Source: Nisaea sp. | GTDB lineage: Bacteria; Pseudomonadota; Alphaproteobacteria; Thalassobaculales; Thalassobaculaceae | DNA length: 64,000 nucleotides | NCBI RefSeq assembly: GCF_017640745.1 | Contig: NZ_JAEPQA010000006.1 | Coordinates: 62,001 to 126,000, forward strand | Direction: 5' to 3' | In this document: piece after piece, positions 35,134-43,619 of the stretch | How positions within the stretch are numbered: position 1 is the stretch's first letter | How the letters are laid out: every line of letters starts with the position of its first letter | The notes under the pieces: model-generated | Told to the model about the DNA's origin: nothing | What the model saw: the letters and a program-made list of their open reading frames with translations, nothing else | The model's database searches: none | Position numbers and translations under genes: made by a program

Positions 35134-35175
35134 TGATCAAAACGTCACTTTTGCTTCTCGTTTTGATCATATAAT
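35134..35175. promoter_or_regulatory. Lrp-type operator (11-bp perfect arms) and arginase -10 box
   Basis: TGATCAAAACG at 35134-35144 and CGTTTTGATCA at 35159-35169 are perfect inverted repeats separated by 14 bp. The left arm begins at the base next to the regulator start codon, and the right arm abuts a perfect TATAAT at 35170-35175 that reads toward arginase. A regulator dimer here could silence its own translation start region and control the rightward promoter. Confidence 0.75.
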
Positions 35176-35280
35176 CTACCATTTTGCGCGAATTGCTATC
35201 TTTTTTGCGCCATCGCCTTGCCCGCATAGTTCGACAGGTTTGTCGGCGGGCGCGTTCTGATCGACAGAGTGGAGCAGTCA

Positions 35281-36216
35281 ATGATCGATCCCCGTTCTTG
35301 TGTTCTCGTCGGCGCCCCCGTGCAGATCGGGGCCGGTCAGCCAGGCTGCCTCATGGGGCCGGACGCCTTCCGCACCGCCGGGCTCGGCCGGGCACTGCAG
35401 AGTCTCGGCCATACGGTCGAGGATCTCGGGAATTGCGCCGCCGCACCGCTGCCGGAGCTGACGCATCCGAACAGGGCGATCAAGAACCTGACGGAAACCG
35501 CCGGCTGGGTGCAGTCGCTGACCGAAGCCGCCTACGAGGCCAAGCAGGGCGGCCGCACGCCGATCTTCCTCGGCGGCGACCACGCGCTCGCGGCGGGCAC
35601 GCTTCCCGGCATCGCCAAGGCGGTGCGCGAGGAGGGACGCGAGCTGTTCCTCCTCTGGCTCGACGCCCATACCGACTTTCACAGCCTCGACAGCACCGAG
35701 AGCGGCAACCTGCACGGCGTGCCGGCCGCCTATTTCACCGGCCGCGAAGGGTTTGACGGCTACTTCCCGCCGCTGGAGGTGTCGGTGAAACCGGAAAACA
35801 TCACCATGATGGGCATCCGCTCGGTCGATCCGGCGGAACATCACGCCCTGCTCGACAGTCCGATCGAAGTACTCGACATGCGCGCGATCGACGAGAGCGG
35901 CGTCAGCGTCCTGCTGAACGACTTCCTCGGCCGTGTCGAGGCGGCGGACGGGGTCATCCATGTCAGCCTCGATGTCGACTTCCTCGACCCTGAGATCGCG
36001 CCGGCGGTCGGCACCACCGTTCCGGGCGGCGCCACCTTCCGCGAAGCCCACCTGATCATGGAGAAGCTCAACGATTGCGGCCGCGTCTGCTCGCTCGACC
36101 TCGTGGAGCTGAACCCTTTTCTCGACGAGCGCGGCAAGACCGCCCGTCTCATGGTCGACCTGACCGCGAGCCTCTTCGGCCGCAAGGTCATGGACCGGCC
36201 GACCAGACCTTTCTGA
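35281..36216 (+). CDS. rocF: Arginase
   Basis: Hydrolyses arginine to ornithine and urea using a binuclear Mn centre. The 311-residue protein holds all metal motifs: FLGGDHALAAGT, LWLDAHTDFHS, NLHGVPAAY and HVSLDVDFLDPEIAPAVGT, plus CSLDLVELNPFLDERGKTARLMVDLTASLFG at the C-terminus. The ATG at 35281 follows GGAG; a GTG four codons upstream is possible. It lies 24 bp before ornithine aminotransferase, giving an arginine to glutamate-semialdehyde pathway. Confidence 0.95.
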   Translation: MIDPRSCVLVGAPVQIGAGQPGCLMGPDAFRTAGLGRALQSLGHTVEDLGNCAAAPLPELTHPNRAIKNLTETAGWVQSLTEAAYEAKQGGRTPIFLGGDHALAAGTLPGIAKAVREEGRELFLLWLDAHTDFHSLDSTESGNLHGVPAAYFTGREGFDGYFPPLEVSVKPENITMMGIRSVDPAEHHALLDSPIEVLDMRAIDESGVSVLLNDFLGRVEAADGVIHVSLDVDFLDPEIAPAVGTTVPGGATFREAHLIMEKLNDCGRVCSLDLVELNPFLDERGKTARLMVDLTASLFGRKVMDRPTRPF

Positions 36217-36240
36217 GACAACTAACCCACGGAGACCATC

Positions 36241-37452
36241 ATGGGCCACGCCGCCGCAGACCTCATCGCCACGGAACAACTCCTCGGTGCGCATAACTAC
36301 AAGCCGCTCGATGTTGTGCTGACGCGCGGCGAGGGCGTGCATGTCTGGGACGTGGACGGCAAGCAGTATCTCGACTGCCTCTCGGCCTATTCCGCCGTCA
36401 ACCAGGGCCACTGCCACCCGAAGATCTTCGAGGCGATGGTGACCCAGGCGAAGAAGCTGACCCTCACCTCCCGAGCCTTCCACAACGACCAGCTCGCCGG
36501 CTTTTACGAGGACATCGCGAAACTCACCGGCAGCCACAAGGTGCTGCCGATGAACTCGGGCGCCGAGGCGGTCGAGTCCGCGATCAAGGCGGTGCGCAAA
36601 TGGGGTTACGAGCAGAAGGGCGTGGCCGAGAACCAGGCCGAGGTCATCGTCTTCAGCAACAACTTCCACGGCCGCACCATCGGCGTCGTCGGCTTCTCAA
36701 CCGACCCCGTCGCGCGCGGCAATTTCGGCCCCTTCGCGCCCGGCTTCCGGGTGGTGAAGTTCGGCGATATCGAGGCCTTTGAGAAGGCCATCACGGCGAA
36801 CACCGTCGCGGCGCTGATCGAGCCGATCCAGGGCGAGGCCGGCGTGATCATCCCGCCCGCCGGCTATTTCACGCGGATGCGGGAACTCTGCACCGCCAAC
36901 AACATCACTCTCATCCTCGACGAGATCCAGACCGGTCTCGGTCGCACCGGCAAGCTGCTGGCCGAAGAGCATGAAGGCATCGAGGCGGACGTCACGCTGG
37001 TCGGCAAGGCGCTCTCCGGCGGCTTCTACCCGGTCTCCGCCGTGCTTTCGAACTCCAACGTGCTCGGCGTGCTGCAGCCGGGCCAGCACGGCTCGACCTT
37101 CGGCGGCAACCCGCTCGCCTGCGCCATCGCGCGGGCCGCGCTCGACGTGCTGGTGAACGAGGGCATGATCGAGAACTCCGCCGAACAGGGCGCCTATTTC
37201 AAGAAGGAGCTCGAGGGCATCCGTTCCAACGCCGTGAAGGAAGTGCGCGGGCGCGGCCTGATGCTCGCGGTCGAGCTCGAGCCGGAGGCGGGCGGCGCCC
37301 GGAAATACTGCGACGCCCTGAAGGAGCGCGGCATCCTCGCAAAGGATACCCACGAGCATTCGATCCGCATCGCCCCGCCGCTGGTCATCACCCGCGAGCA
37401 GGTCGACTGGGCGCTGGAACGCTTCAGCGACGTGCTGACCAACGTCCACTGA
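36241..37452 (+). CDS. rocD: Ornithine aminotransferase
   Basis: PLP enzyme transferring the delta-amino group of ornithine to 2-oxoglutarate, producing glutamate-5-semialdehyde. The 403-residue protein shows the class III pattern: [101 protein letters not shown] and the PLP Lys in [21 protein letters not shown]. These stretches match RocD/OAT rather than acetylornithine aminotransferase. The urea made by arginase implies a urease elsewhere if nitrogen is recovered. Confidence 0.95.
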   Translation: MGHAAADLIATEQLLGAHNYKPLDVVLTRGEGVHVWDVDGKQYLDCLSAYSAVNQGHCHPKIFEAMVTQAKKLTLTSRAFHNDQLAGFYEDIAKLTGSHKVLPMNSGAEAVESAIKAVRKWGYEQKGVAENQAEVIVFSNNFHGRTIGVVGFSTDPVARGNFGPFAPGFRVVKFGDIEAFEKAITANTVAALIEPIQGEAGVIIPPAGYFTRMRELCTANNITLILDEIQTGLGRTGKLLAEEHEGIEADVTLVGKALSGGFYPVSAVLSNSNVLGVLQPGQHGSTFGGNPLACAIARAALDVLVNEGMIENSAEQGAYFKKELEGIRSNAVKEVRGRGLMLAVELEPEAGGARKYCDALKERGILAKDTHEHSIRIAPPLVITREQVDWALERFSDVLTNVH

Positions 37453-37465
37453 CGGGGATGCCAGG

Positions 37466-38413
37466 CTAGCTCCGGGCGAGCGCCTGAAGGCCGAAAAGGC
37501 CGGGTTCCGGATGGGTGATGCGGTAGACGGCGACGTTTTCCAGGTAGGCGCTCATCCGGCCCTTCGCGTTGAAGGCGGCACGGAAGAGGTCCGTGCGGAA
37601 CCGGTCGCCGAGATTTTGCAGTACGCCGCCGGCGAGATAGACGCCGCCGCGGGCACCGGCGGTCAGGGCGGCGTTGCCCGCCACGGTCCCCAGAAAGCCC
37701 GAGAACCGCTCCACCGCCTCCCGGGCCGCCGGGCACCCTTCCCTGTCGAGACGCTCGACCACTTCCTCGCCGCGCGCGGGCTCGATTTCCAGTCCGTCGC
37801 GTTCGGCAATGGCGGAGAAAAGGTTCACGAGGCCCGGCCCGGACAGCACGTCCTCGGCGGAGACATGACCGAGACGCCGCGCCAGGCGGGCAATCAGGTC
37901 CGCCTCCTCTTCGCTTAAGGCGGCGAGGGTGACATGCCCGCCCTCTCCTTCGAGAATGCGCCAGGATTCGCCTGCGGGCACCGTGATGCCGACCCCGAGC
38001 CCGGTTCCGGGCCCCAGCACCAGCTTCGGCATGCGCGCCACCTCGACACCGGTCTGCACGGTATCGAGATGCCCGTTGGCGAAATGCGGCAGCGCCGCCG
38101 CCACCGCCGCGAAATCGTTCATCAATCCGAAACGGGACCAGCCGTAGCGTTCGCGCACGGCATCGCGGGAGAACTGCCAAGGACAGTTGGTAAGCCGGAT
38201 CCGGTCGCCCGAGACCGGCCCGGCGACCGCGACGATCGCGCTGCGGGGCCGCTCGACCCCTGATATCCCTTCGAGATAGAGATCGAGCGCGGCTTCGAAA
38301 CCCGCATGGTCCGCCGTCTTGAAAACCCGCTCGCTCCTGAACCCGGCACCATCCGTCAGCGCCAGACGCAGGTTGGTGCCGCCGAGGTCCCCGATCAAAG
38401 TCCACACACTCAT
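37466..38413 (-). CDS. glk: Glucokinase (Glk family)
   Basis: Phosphorylates glucose with ATP. The 315-residue protein has the hexokinase-fold phosphate-1 loop IGDLGGTNLRLALTDG, adenosine-site motif VLGPGTGLGVGITVPAG, the Glu/His cluster EGEGGHVTLAALSEEE and GGVYLAGGVLQNLGDRF. NDFAAVAAALPHF contributes the sugar-binding Asn and Asp. The ATG at 38413 starts just before the fold; a start at 38434 is also open. It converges with ornithine aminotransferase and is divergent from the radical SAM gene. Confidence 0.93.
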   Translation of the reverse strand: MSVWTLIGDLGGTNLRLALTDGAGFRSERVFKTADHAGFEAALDLYLEGISGVERPRSAIVAVAGPVSGDRIRLTNCPWQFSRDAVRERYGWSRFGLMNDFAAVAAALPHFANGHLDTVQTGVEVARMPKLVLGPGTGLGVGITVPAGESWRILEGEGGHVTLAALSEEEADLIARLARRLGHVSAEDVLSGPGLVNLFSAIAERDGLEIEPARGEEVVERLDREGCPAAREAVERFSGFLGTVAGNAALTAGARGGVYLAGGVLQNLGDRFRTDLFRAAFNAKGRMSAYLENVAVYRITHPEPGLFGLQALARS

Positions 38414-38583
38414 TCGCCGCCCGTCTCTTCGCATTCCTGCCGCGCACGAAGCCTAGCATGCTGGAACCGGCACGCGAGCCCGCAGGGTTGAAACCTCACG
38501 CGATCTCCGGATCCGCTGACGGAGGCGTGACTTCACAGCGGGCGGCAGATCGGGCATATGCGACATCAGGCGAACACGGGAAA

Positions 38584-39660
38584 ATGCTGATGGAAAGTAT
38601 CTACTACGTCCTCTCCTGGGCCTGTCACCGGCGCTGCAAACATTGCTACGAGGAGCGCTTCCGGCCCTATGTGCGCGACGAGCTCAAGGCGGTCGTCAGC
38701 GCGGCGGAAGAGAATTTCCCGAAGATCATCGCCAATCTACCGGAACGCCTGACCTATCTCGACCTTGAGCAGCCGGACGATTCCGCCCCGGGCCGTTATG
38801 TCGAACGGACCAGCCGGGTGATCGTCTCCGGCGGCGAGGTCCTCTTGGACCCGGTGCGCGAGAGGATCCTCTATCCAGCGCTGGAACAGATCCGCGACAA
38901 GTACCGGGCGCAGGGCGGAGTGAAACTGGTGGTACAGACCACCGGTGACCTGCTGACCGAAAAGATCATCGAGGAGCTGCTGGAACGCGGGATATACATG
39001 ATCTCCGTCGCGGGCATGGACGATTTCCATGTCGGCATGGAGGGCGAGAAACGCGTCCCGCTGCAGGAGCAGCTGACCCGCTGGTTCGAGGCTGCCGGCA
39101 TGCGCCCCTTCCTGCACGATCCGAAAGTCCGTGCCTGGGACGATGACGGCCCCAACTTCTCCTTCTTCGGCGCGACCGAGGATGCCTGGATCGGCAAGAT
39201 CTGGCCGCGCGGCCGGGCCTGGTCGAACGGTCTCTCCCGCGCCACCATCTCGGACAATTTCTGCAACGCCTGGTCCGGCGGCCTCAATTTCCTGAACCGG
39301 CGCTACTCCGGCTCCGAGGTTTCCATCGATCCCAACGGCGACGTCTTCCCCTGCTGCCTGAAGACCAAGGCCCCGCTCGGCACCCTGACCGAGGAACGGC
39401 TGGAGGACATCATCGACAGCCTGGTCGGCCATCCGGCCTTCGAGGCGATCTCGATGGGCCATCCGGAGCGCATGGGGATCGCTCACGGTTGGGATGTCGA
39501 AACGTTCCTCAAGAAATCCGAAACAGTGACGGTCGACGGCCGCCCCTACCGGAATCTCTGCATCGGCTGCGACCGCTTCCATACCGAAGTGCTCGCCGGC
39601 GTGCTCGAGGAAGCACGGTTGAAGAGGCTTTCGCTCAAGAGTCAGGACGCAGCCGACTAG
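38584..39660 (+). CDS. Radical SAM protein with SPASM-like C-terminal cluster region
   Basis: A 358-residue radical S-adenosylmethionine enzyme. The 4Fe-4S motif CHRRCKHC (Cys14, 18, 21; CX3CX2C) is followed by the barrel motif SRVIVSGGEVLLDP. The C-terminal part has a SPASM-like arrangement: FCNAWSGG, SIDPNGDVFPCCLKTKAPLGTL and NLCIGCDRFH, giving at least five cysteines for auxiliary clusters. SPASM enzymes often modify peptides, but no short precursor ORF is recognisable next to it; the neighbours are glucokinase and an SMP-30 lactonase on the opposite strand. The first ATG at 38584 or the one two codons later are equally plausible. Substrate unknown. Confidence 0.85.
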   Translation: MLMESIYYVLSWACHRRCKHCYEERFRPYVRDELKAVVSAAEENFPKIIANLPERLTYLDLEQPDDSAPGRYVERTSRVIVSGGEVLLDPVRERILYPALEQIRDKYRAQGGVKLVVQTTGDLLTEKIIEELLERGIYMISVAGMDDFHVGMEGEKRVPLQEQLTRWFEAAGMRPFLHDPKVRAWDDDGPNFSFFGATEDAWIGKIWPRGRAWSNGLSRATISDNFCNAWSGGLNFLNRRYSGSEVSIDPNGDVFPCCLKTKAPLGTLTEERLEDIIDSLVGHPAFEAISMGHPERMGIAHGWDVETFLKKSETVTVDGRPYRNLCIGCDRFHTEVLAGVLEEARLKRLSLKSQDAAD

Positions 39661-39666
39661 GCCTTC

Positions 39667-40584
39667 TTATCTGTCCCGCGGACCGCTGGTCGCCAGCATC
39701 ACCGAATAGACGCTCGACGTCGCGGTGATGAACAGCCGGTTCCGTTTCGGGCCGCCGAAACAAAGGTTCGAAACCCGCTCCGGGATGAAGATCTTCCCGA
39801 TCAGGGTGCCGTCGGGATGAATGCAGTGCACGCCATCAGCGGCGCTGGTCCAGATCCGGCCCTTGTTGTCGAAGCGGAAGCCATCGAAGAAGCCGTTCTC
39901 ACACTCCGCGAACACGTCACCGCCCGTCAGTTTGTTGTCTGCCGTGACATCGAACACGCGGATATGTTTCGGCCCGTCCGGATAGCGCGACGCACCGCTG
40001 TCCACGATGTAGAGCTTCGACTCGTCCAGCGAGAAAGCGAGACCGTTCGGACAGGTGAAATCGTCGGTGACCTGTGTGATCGCACCCGTGCTGCCGTCGA
40101 TCCGGTAGACATGCTGGCCGCCGATCTCCTCCTCGCCTTCGAACCCCTCATAGTCGGACTCGATACCGTAGGCCGGGTCGGTGAACCAGATCGAGCCGTC
40201 CGACTTCACCACCACATCGTTCGGACTGTTGAACCGCTTGCCCTCGAAGCGGTCGGCGAGAGTTTCGATGGTGCCGTCATGGTTCGTCCGGGTGACGCTG
40301 CGGCTGCCATGCTCGCAGCAGATCTGCCTTCCCTCGCGGTCGAGGATACTGCCGTTCACATTGGCGCCCTCACCGGCCCGGAACACGCCAACCGCGCCTG
40401 AACATTCATCCCAGCGCAGCCGCCGGTCGTTCGGAATGTCGCTCCAGATCAGGGATTTGTAGGCGGGGACATAGACCGGCCCCTCGGTCCATTTCCCGCC
40501 GGTCCAGATCCGTTCGACCGTCTCGATGATCTTGACGCTTCGCCGGAAACGTTCGTCCCGGATCTCATAGTCGCTCGCAGCCAT
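39667..40584 (-). CDS. SMP-30/gluconolactonase-family protein
   Basis: A 305-residue six-bladed beta-propeller hydrolase that opens sugar lactones using a divalent metal. Diagnostic stretches are WTGGKWTEGPVYVPAYKSLIWSDIPNDRRLRWDE with the metal Glu, RFNSPNDVVVKSDGSIWFTDPAYG with the metal Asn and Asp, and FTCPNGLAFSLDESKLYIVDSG. GFFDGFRFDNKGRIWTSAADGVHCI completes the site. The ATG at 40584 follows GGGG. It lies divergent from the Ldh2-type dehydrogenase and may act with it in sugar-acid use. Confidence 0.92.
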   Translation of the reverse strand: MAASDYEIRDERFRRSVKIIETVERIWTGGKWTEGPVYVPAYKSLIWSDIPNDRRLRWDECSGAVGVFRAGEGANVNGSILDREGRQICCEHGSRSVTRTNHDGTIETLADRFEGKRFNSPNDVVVKSDGSIWFTDPAYGIESDYEGFEGEEEIGGQHVYRIDGSTGAITQVTDDFTCPNGLAFSLDESKLYIVDSGASRYPDGPKHIRVFDVTADNKLTGGDVFAECENGFFDGFRFDNKGRIWTSAADGVHCIHPDGTLIGKIFIPERVSNLCFGGPKRNRLFITATSSVYSVMLATSGPRDR

Positions 40585-40703
40585 GTCCCATCCCCCCGAA
40601 TGAAATTTGCGGCCATTCTTGCGCAACCCCGACGCGAGGTCTTCCCATTTTCGATCCAAGTCGGCAGGCTCCCTCTCAACAAACGGGAACAGAGGGGGAA
40701 ACG

Positions 40704-41756
40704 ATGGAACAGCGCTACGACGCCAAGGCCCTGGCGGACTTCGCCACCAGCCTTTTCGAGGCCGCCGGGCTGGACCGGGACAAGGCGGAGACGATCGGTC
40801 CGCTGCTGGTCGAGGCCGATCTCATGGGGCACACGACCCACGGCCTGCAGCTCTGCGCGCCCTACCTGAAAGCCCTCGAAGACGGAACGATGGAGAAGCA
40901 GGGCGGACCCGAGGTACTGAGCGACCGCGGCGCCGTCGTCACCTGGGACGGCCGCCGCCTGCCCGGTGTCTGGCTGACCGCGCGGGCCGTCGATCTCGGT
41001 GTCGAGCGGGCGAAACTCTACGGCACCGCCAGCATCGCGATCCGGCGGAGCCATCACATCGCCTGCCTCGCGGTCTTCCTCGAACACGCCACCCGGCAGG
41101 GCTGCATGGTGCAGATCACCTCCTCCGACCCCGCGGTTGCCAGCGTCGCGCCCTATGGCGGCACGGAACCGGTCTTCACCCCCGACCCGATCGCCGTCGG
41201 CATCCCGACAGGGGGCGACCCGATCCTGATCGATACCAGCGCCTCGATCACGACCAACGGTCTCACGGGACGGCTGCACGGCGAGGGCAAGAAACTTCCC
41301 GGGAAATGGGTTCAGGATGCGGACGGCACCGCGAGCGACGATCCGGCGGTGCTGTTCAGCGATCCCCCCGGCACCATCCTGCCGATCGGCGGAAAGGAAT
41401 ACGGGCACAAGGGCTACGGCCTCGCCCTTATGATCGAAGCGCTGACGCAAGGTCTTGCAGGTCATGGCCGGGCGGACCCCGCCGAGGGCTGGGGCGCCGG
41501 CGTCCACATCCAGATCAGCGATCCGACGGCCTTTTCCGGCCGCGACGCCTTCAACCGGCAGATCGATCACATCGTCAAACGCTGCCATGAAAACAAACCG
41601 GTCGCAGGCGGCGCGCCCGTACGCTTGCCCGGCCAAAACGCGCTCGCCAAACGCAAGAACGCGACGGCTTCGGGGGTCGATCTTTATCCCGGAATCATGG
41701 ACGCGCTGAAACCCTGGGCGGCGAAATACGGACTGGTGCCGCCCGAGTCACTTTGA
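40704..41756 (+). CDS. Ldh2-family NAD(P)-dependent 2-hydroxyacid dehydrogenase
   Basis: A 350-residue member of the malate/lactate/ureidoglycolate/sulfolactate dehydrogenase family, which is unrelated to classical LDH. Family motifs are LLVEADLMGHTTHGLQLCAPYLKALEDG with the catalytic His, RRSHHIACLAVFLEHATRQGCM, APYGGTEPVFTPDPIAVGIPTGGDPILIDTSASITTNG and GKEYGHKGYGLALMIEALTQGLAGHG. The substrate is a 2-hydroxy acid, unspecified. It is preceded by a GAGGGGGAAACG ribosome site. The peptide-type ABC operon follows after 242 bp. Confidence 0.9.
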   Translation: MEQRYDAKALADFATSLFEAAGLDRDKAETIGPLLVEADLMGHTTHGLQLCAPYLKALEDGTMEKQGGPEVLSDRGAVVTWDGRRLPGVWLTARAVDLGVERAKLYGTASIAIRRSHHIACLAVFLEHATRQGCMVQITSSDPAVASVAPYGGTEPVFTPDPIAVGIPTGGDPILIDTSASITTNGLTGRLHGEGKKLPGKWVQDADGTASDDPAVLFSDPPGTILPIGGKEYGHKGYGLALMIEALTQGLAGHGRADPAEGWGAGVHIQISDPTAFSGRDAFNRQIDHIVKRCHENKPVAGGAPVRLPGQNALAKRKNATASGVDLYPGIMDALKPWAAKYGLVPPESL

Positions 41757-41798
41757 AGCGGCACACAACGTGATATCCAATTGATAAATAACAATATA

Positions 41799-41842
41799 TT
41801 GGACAAATACACATAAAAAATATCTTTTTATTGCAGTGCAAT
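41799..41842 (+). promoter_or_regulatory. Promoter and palindrome upstream of the peptide-type ABC operon
   Basis: TTGGAC (41799-41804), 16 bp, then TATCTT (41821-41826) form a plausible sigma-70 promoter in a strongly AT-rich stretch of an otherwise GC-rich window. Just downstream, ATTGCA-G-TGCAAT (41830-41842) is a perfect 13-bp palindrome, a possible operator at the transcription start. The leader to the gene start is about 165 bases long with no recognised riboswitch. Confidence 0.45.
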
Positions 41843-41998
41843 ATTTCCTGGATGCGACGGCTTCAATTCCTTGCCAACAGGATGTCAGCCTGCAATGCTT
41901 CGCGCTCCAATCGGTCCGGACGTCCCGTCCGACTTGGCGGAACGGCATCGGCAGATGCCTCTGCTGCGCAAAAAACCGTTCAATGAGCAGGAGTGGAC

Positions 41999-43516
41999 AT
42001 GAAAAGATTACTTGCTGCGTCAGCGTTAGCTTCGCTGGCGGTCGTCTCCGCAATCCCGGCGGCCCTCGCCGGCAAGGCGGACGACACCCTCAATATCGTC
42101 TGGGAACGCGAGCTGGAGAACGTTGATTTCTATTTCAACACCGCTCGCGAAGGCATCATTTTCTCCCGGTTGACCTGGGATGGCCTGCTGTATCGCGACC
42201 CGAAGACGATGGATTACGTCCCGCTGATCGCGAAGTCCTACAAGTGGGTCGACGACGTCACGCTCGAGTTCGAGCTTCGCGAAGGCCTGACCTTCCACAA
42301 TGGCGAGGAACTCGACGCCGACGACGTGGTCTACACCTACAACTGGGTCTCCGACCCGGCGAACGGGATGAAGACCCCGAGCAACGTCAACTGGATCAAG
42401 ACCGCCGAGAAGGTCGACAAGTACAAGGTGCTGGTGCACCTGAAGGAACCCTTCCCGGCTGCGCTCGAATTCGTCTCCGGCACCCTGCCGATCTACCCGA
42501 AGGACTATTATTCGGAAGTCGGTCCGGACGGCATGGGCCTGAAGCCGGTCGGTTCCGGCCCCTACAAGGTCCTCGAAGTCGAGCCGGGCAAGAAGGTCGT
42601 CTGGGAAAAGTTCGACGGCTACATGAAGGGCGGCCCCAAGGGGACGCCGACGATCGGCAAGATCATTCAGCGCACCATTCCGGAGCGCAACACCCAGATC
42701 GCCGAACTGCTCGCCGGCCGCGCCGACTGGATGTGGCGAGTGCCTGCCGACCAGGCCGATCGCCTGCAGTCCTCCGGCAAGGTGCAGGTCGTCAACGAGC
42801 AGACCTTCCGCATCGGCTACCTGACGATGGATGCCACCGGCATCGTAGCCGATACGCCGCTGAAGGACGAACGGGTCCGCAAGGCGATCTCCCATGCGAT
42901 CGACCGCAAGGCCATCGTCGAGGCTCTGGTGCGTGGAAAGTCCTCCGTCGTCGACTCCGCCTGCTTCCCGTCTCAGGTCGGCTGCACGACGGACGTTCCG
43001 AAGTACGAATACGATCCGAAGAAAGCGAAGGCCCTGCTGGCCGAAGCCGGCTATCCGGACGGCTTCGCGATCGACTTCTTCGCCTATCGCAACCGCGATT
43101 ACGCTGAAGCGATGATCGGCTTCCTGAACCAGGTCGGCATCAAGGTGAATTTCAGCTATCTGAAATACGCCGCGCTGCGTGACAAGATCCGGGCCAAGGA
43201 AGTGCCGTTCGCCTTCATGACCTGGGGCTCCAACTCGGTGAACGACGTCTCCGCGATCACCAGCCACTTTTTCGGTGGTACCAATGACGACCTCGCGCAG
43301 GATCCGAAGGTTCAGGAATTGCTGAACAAGGGCGACACGACGGTCGACCTTAAGGCACGCGAAGCCGCCTACAAGGAAGCCCTGACCATCATCGCGGAAA
43401 AGGCCTACTGGCTGCCGCTCTGGTCCTACAACACCAACTACGCGTTCTCGAACGACCTTAATTTCACCCCGACCGCGGATGAAATTCCCCGGTTCTTTAA
43501 CGCGAGCTGGAAATAA
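41999..43516 (+). CDS. Peptide/nickel-type ABC transporter substrate-binding protein (family 5)
   Basis: A 505-residue periplasmic receptor of the DppA/OppA class. The signal peptide (MKRLLAASALASLAVVSAIPAALA, cut before GKADDT) precedes the family-5 signature: SYKWVDDVTLEFELREGLTFHNGEELDADDVVYTYNWV. Later the hinge and ligand segments appear (GSGPYKVLEV, ERNTQIAELLAGRADWMWRVP, DERVRKAISHAIDRKAIVEAL). The ATG at 41999 has AGGAG five bases upstream. Ligands of this class include di- and oligopeptides, opines and nickel; none can be chosen. It heads a five-gene operon. Confidence 0.92.
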   Translation: MKRLLAASALASLAVVSAIPAALAGKADDTLNIVWERELENVDFYFNTAREGIIFSRLTWDGLLYRDPKTMDYVPLIAKSYKWVDDVTLEFELREGLTFHNGEELDADDVVYTYNWVSDPANGMKTPSNVNWIKTAEKVDKYKVLVHLKEPFPAALEFVSGTLPIYPKDYYSEVGPDGMGLKPVGSGPYKVLEVEPGKKVVWEKFDGYMKGGPKGTPTIGKIIQRTIPERNTQIAELLAGRADWMWRVPADQADRLQSSGKVQVVNEQTFRIGYLTMDATGIVADTPLKDERVRKAISHAIDRKAIVEALVRGKSSVVDSACFPSQVGCTTDVPKYEYDPKKAKALLAEAGYPDGFAIDFFAYRNRDYAEAMIGFLNQVGIKVNFSYLKYAALRDKIRAKEVPFAFMTWGSNSVNDVSAITSHFFGGTNDDLAQDPKVQELLNKGDTTVDLKAREAAYKEALTIIAEKAYWLPLWSYNTNYAFSNDLNFTPTADEIPRFFNASWK

Positions 43517-43528
43517 GATCTAATCGCA

Positions 43529-43554
43529 CCGGCCCCTGCAAAAGCGGGGGCCGG
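43529..43554 (+). terminator. Hairpin between binding-protein and permease genes
   Basis: CCGGCCCCTGC and GCGGGGGCCGG pair over 11 positions with one G-T wobble, around an AAAA loop. No T tract follows, so complete termination is unlikely. Its position after the binding-protein gene suggests transcript stabilisation or partial read-through, giving more receptor than permease. An imperfect second hairpin (CGCCGCCG near 43578, CGGCGGGCG near 43595) follows. Confidence 0.55.
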
Positions 43555-43619
43555 CTGCCACCCCTCAAAGAACAAACGCGCCGCCGGCAAAACGCGGCGG
43601 GCGCGCGGGACGCACGATA

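Noticed and set aside
41843-41998. Possible riboswitch in the long leader of the peptide-type ABC operon
   Set aside because: No conserved riboswitch core could be identified in the leader, so only a promoter and palindrome are reported.
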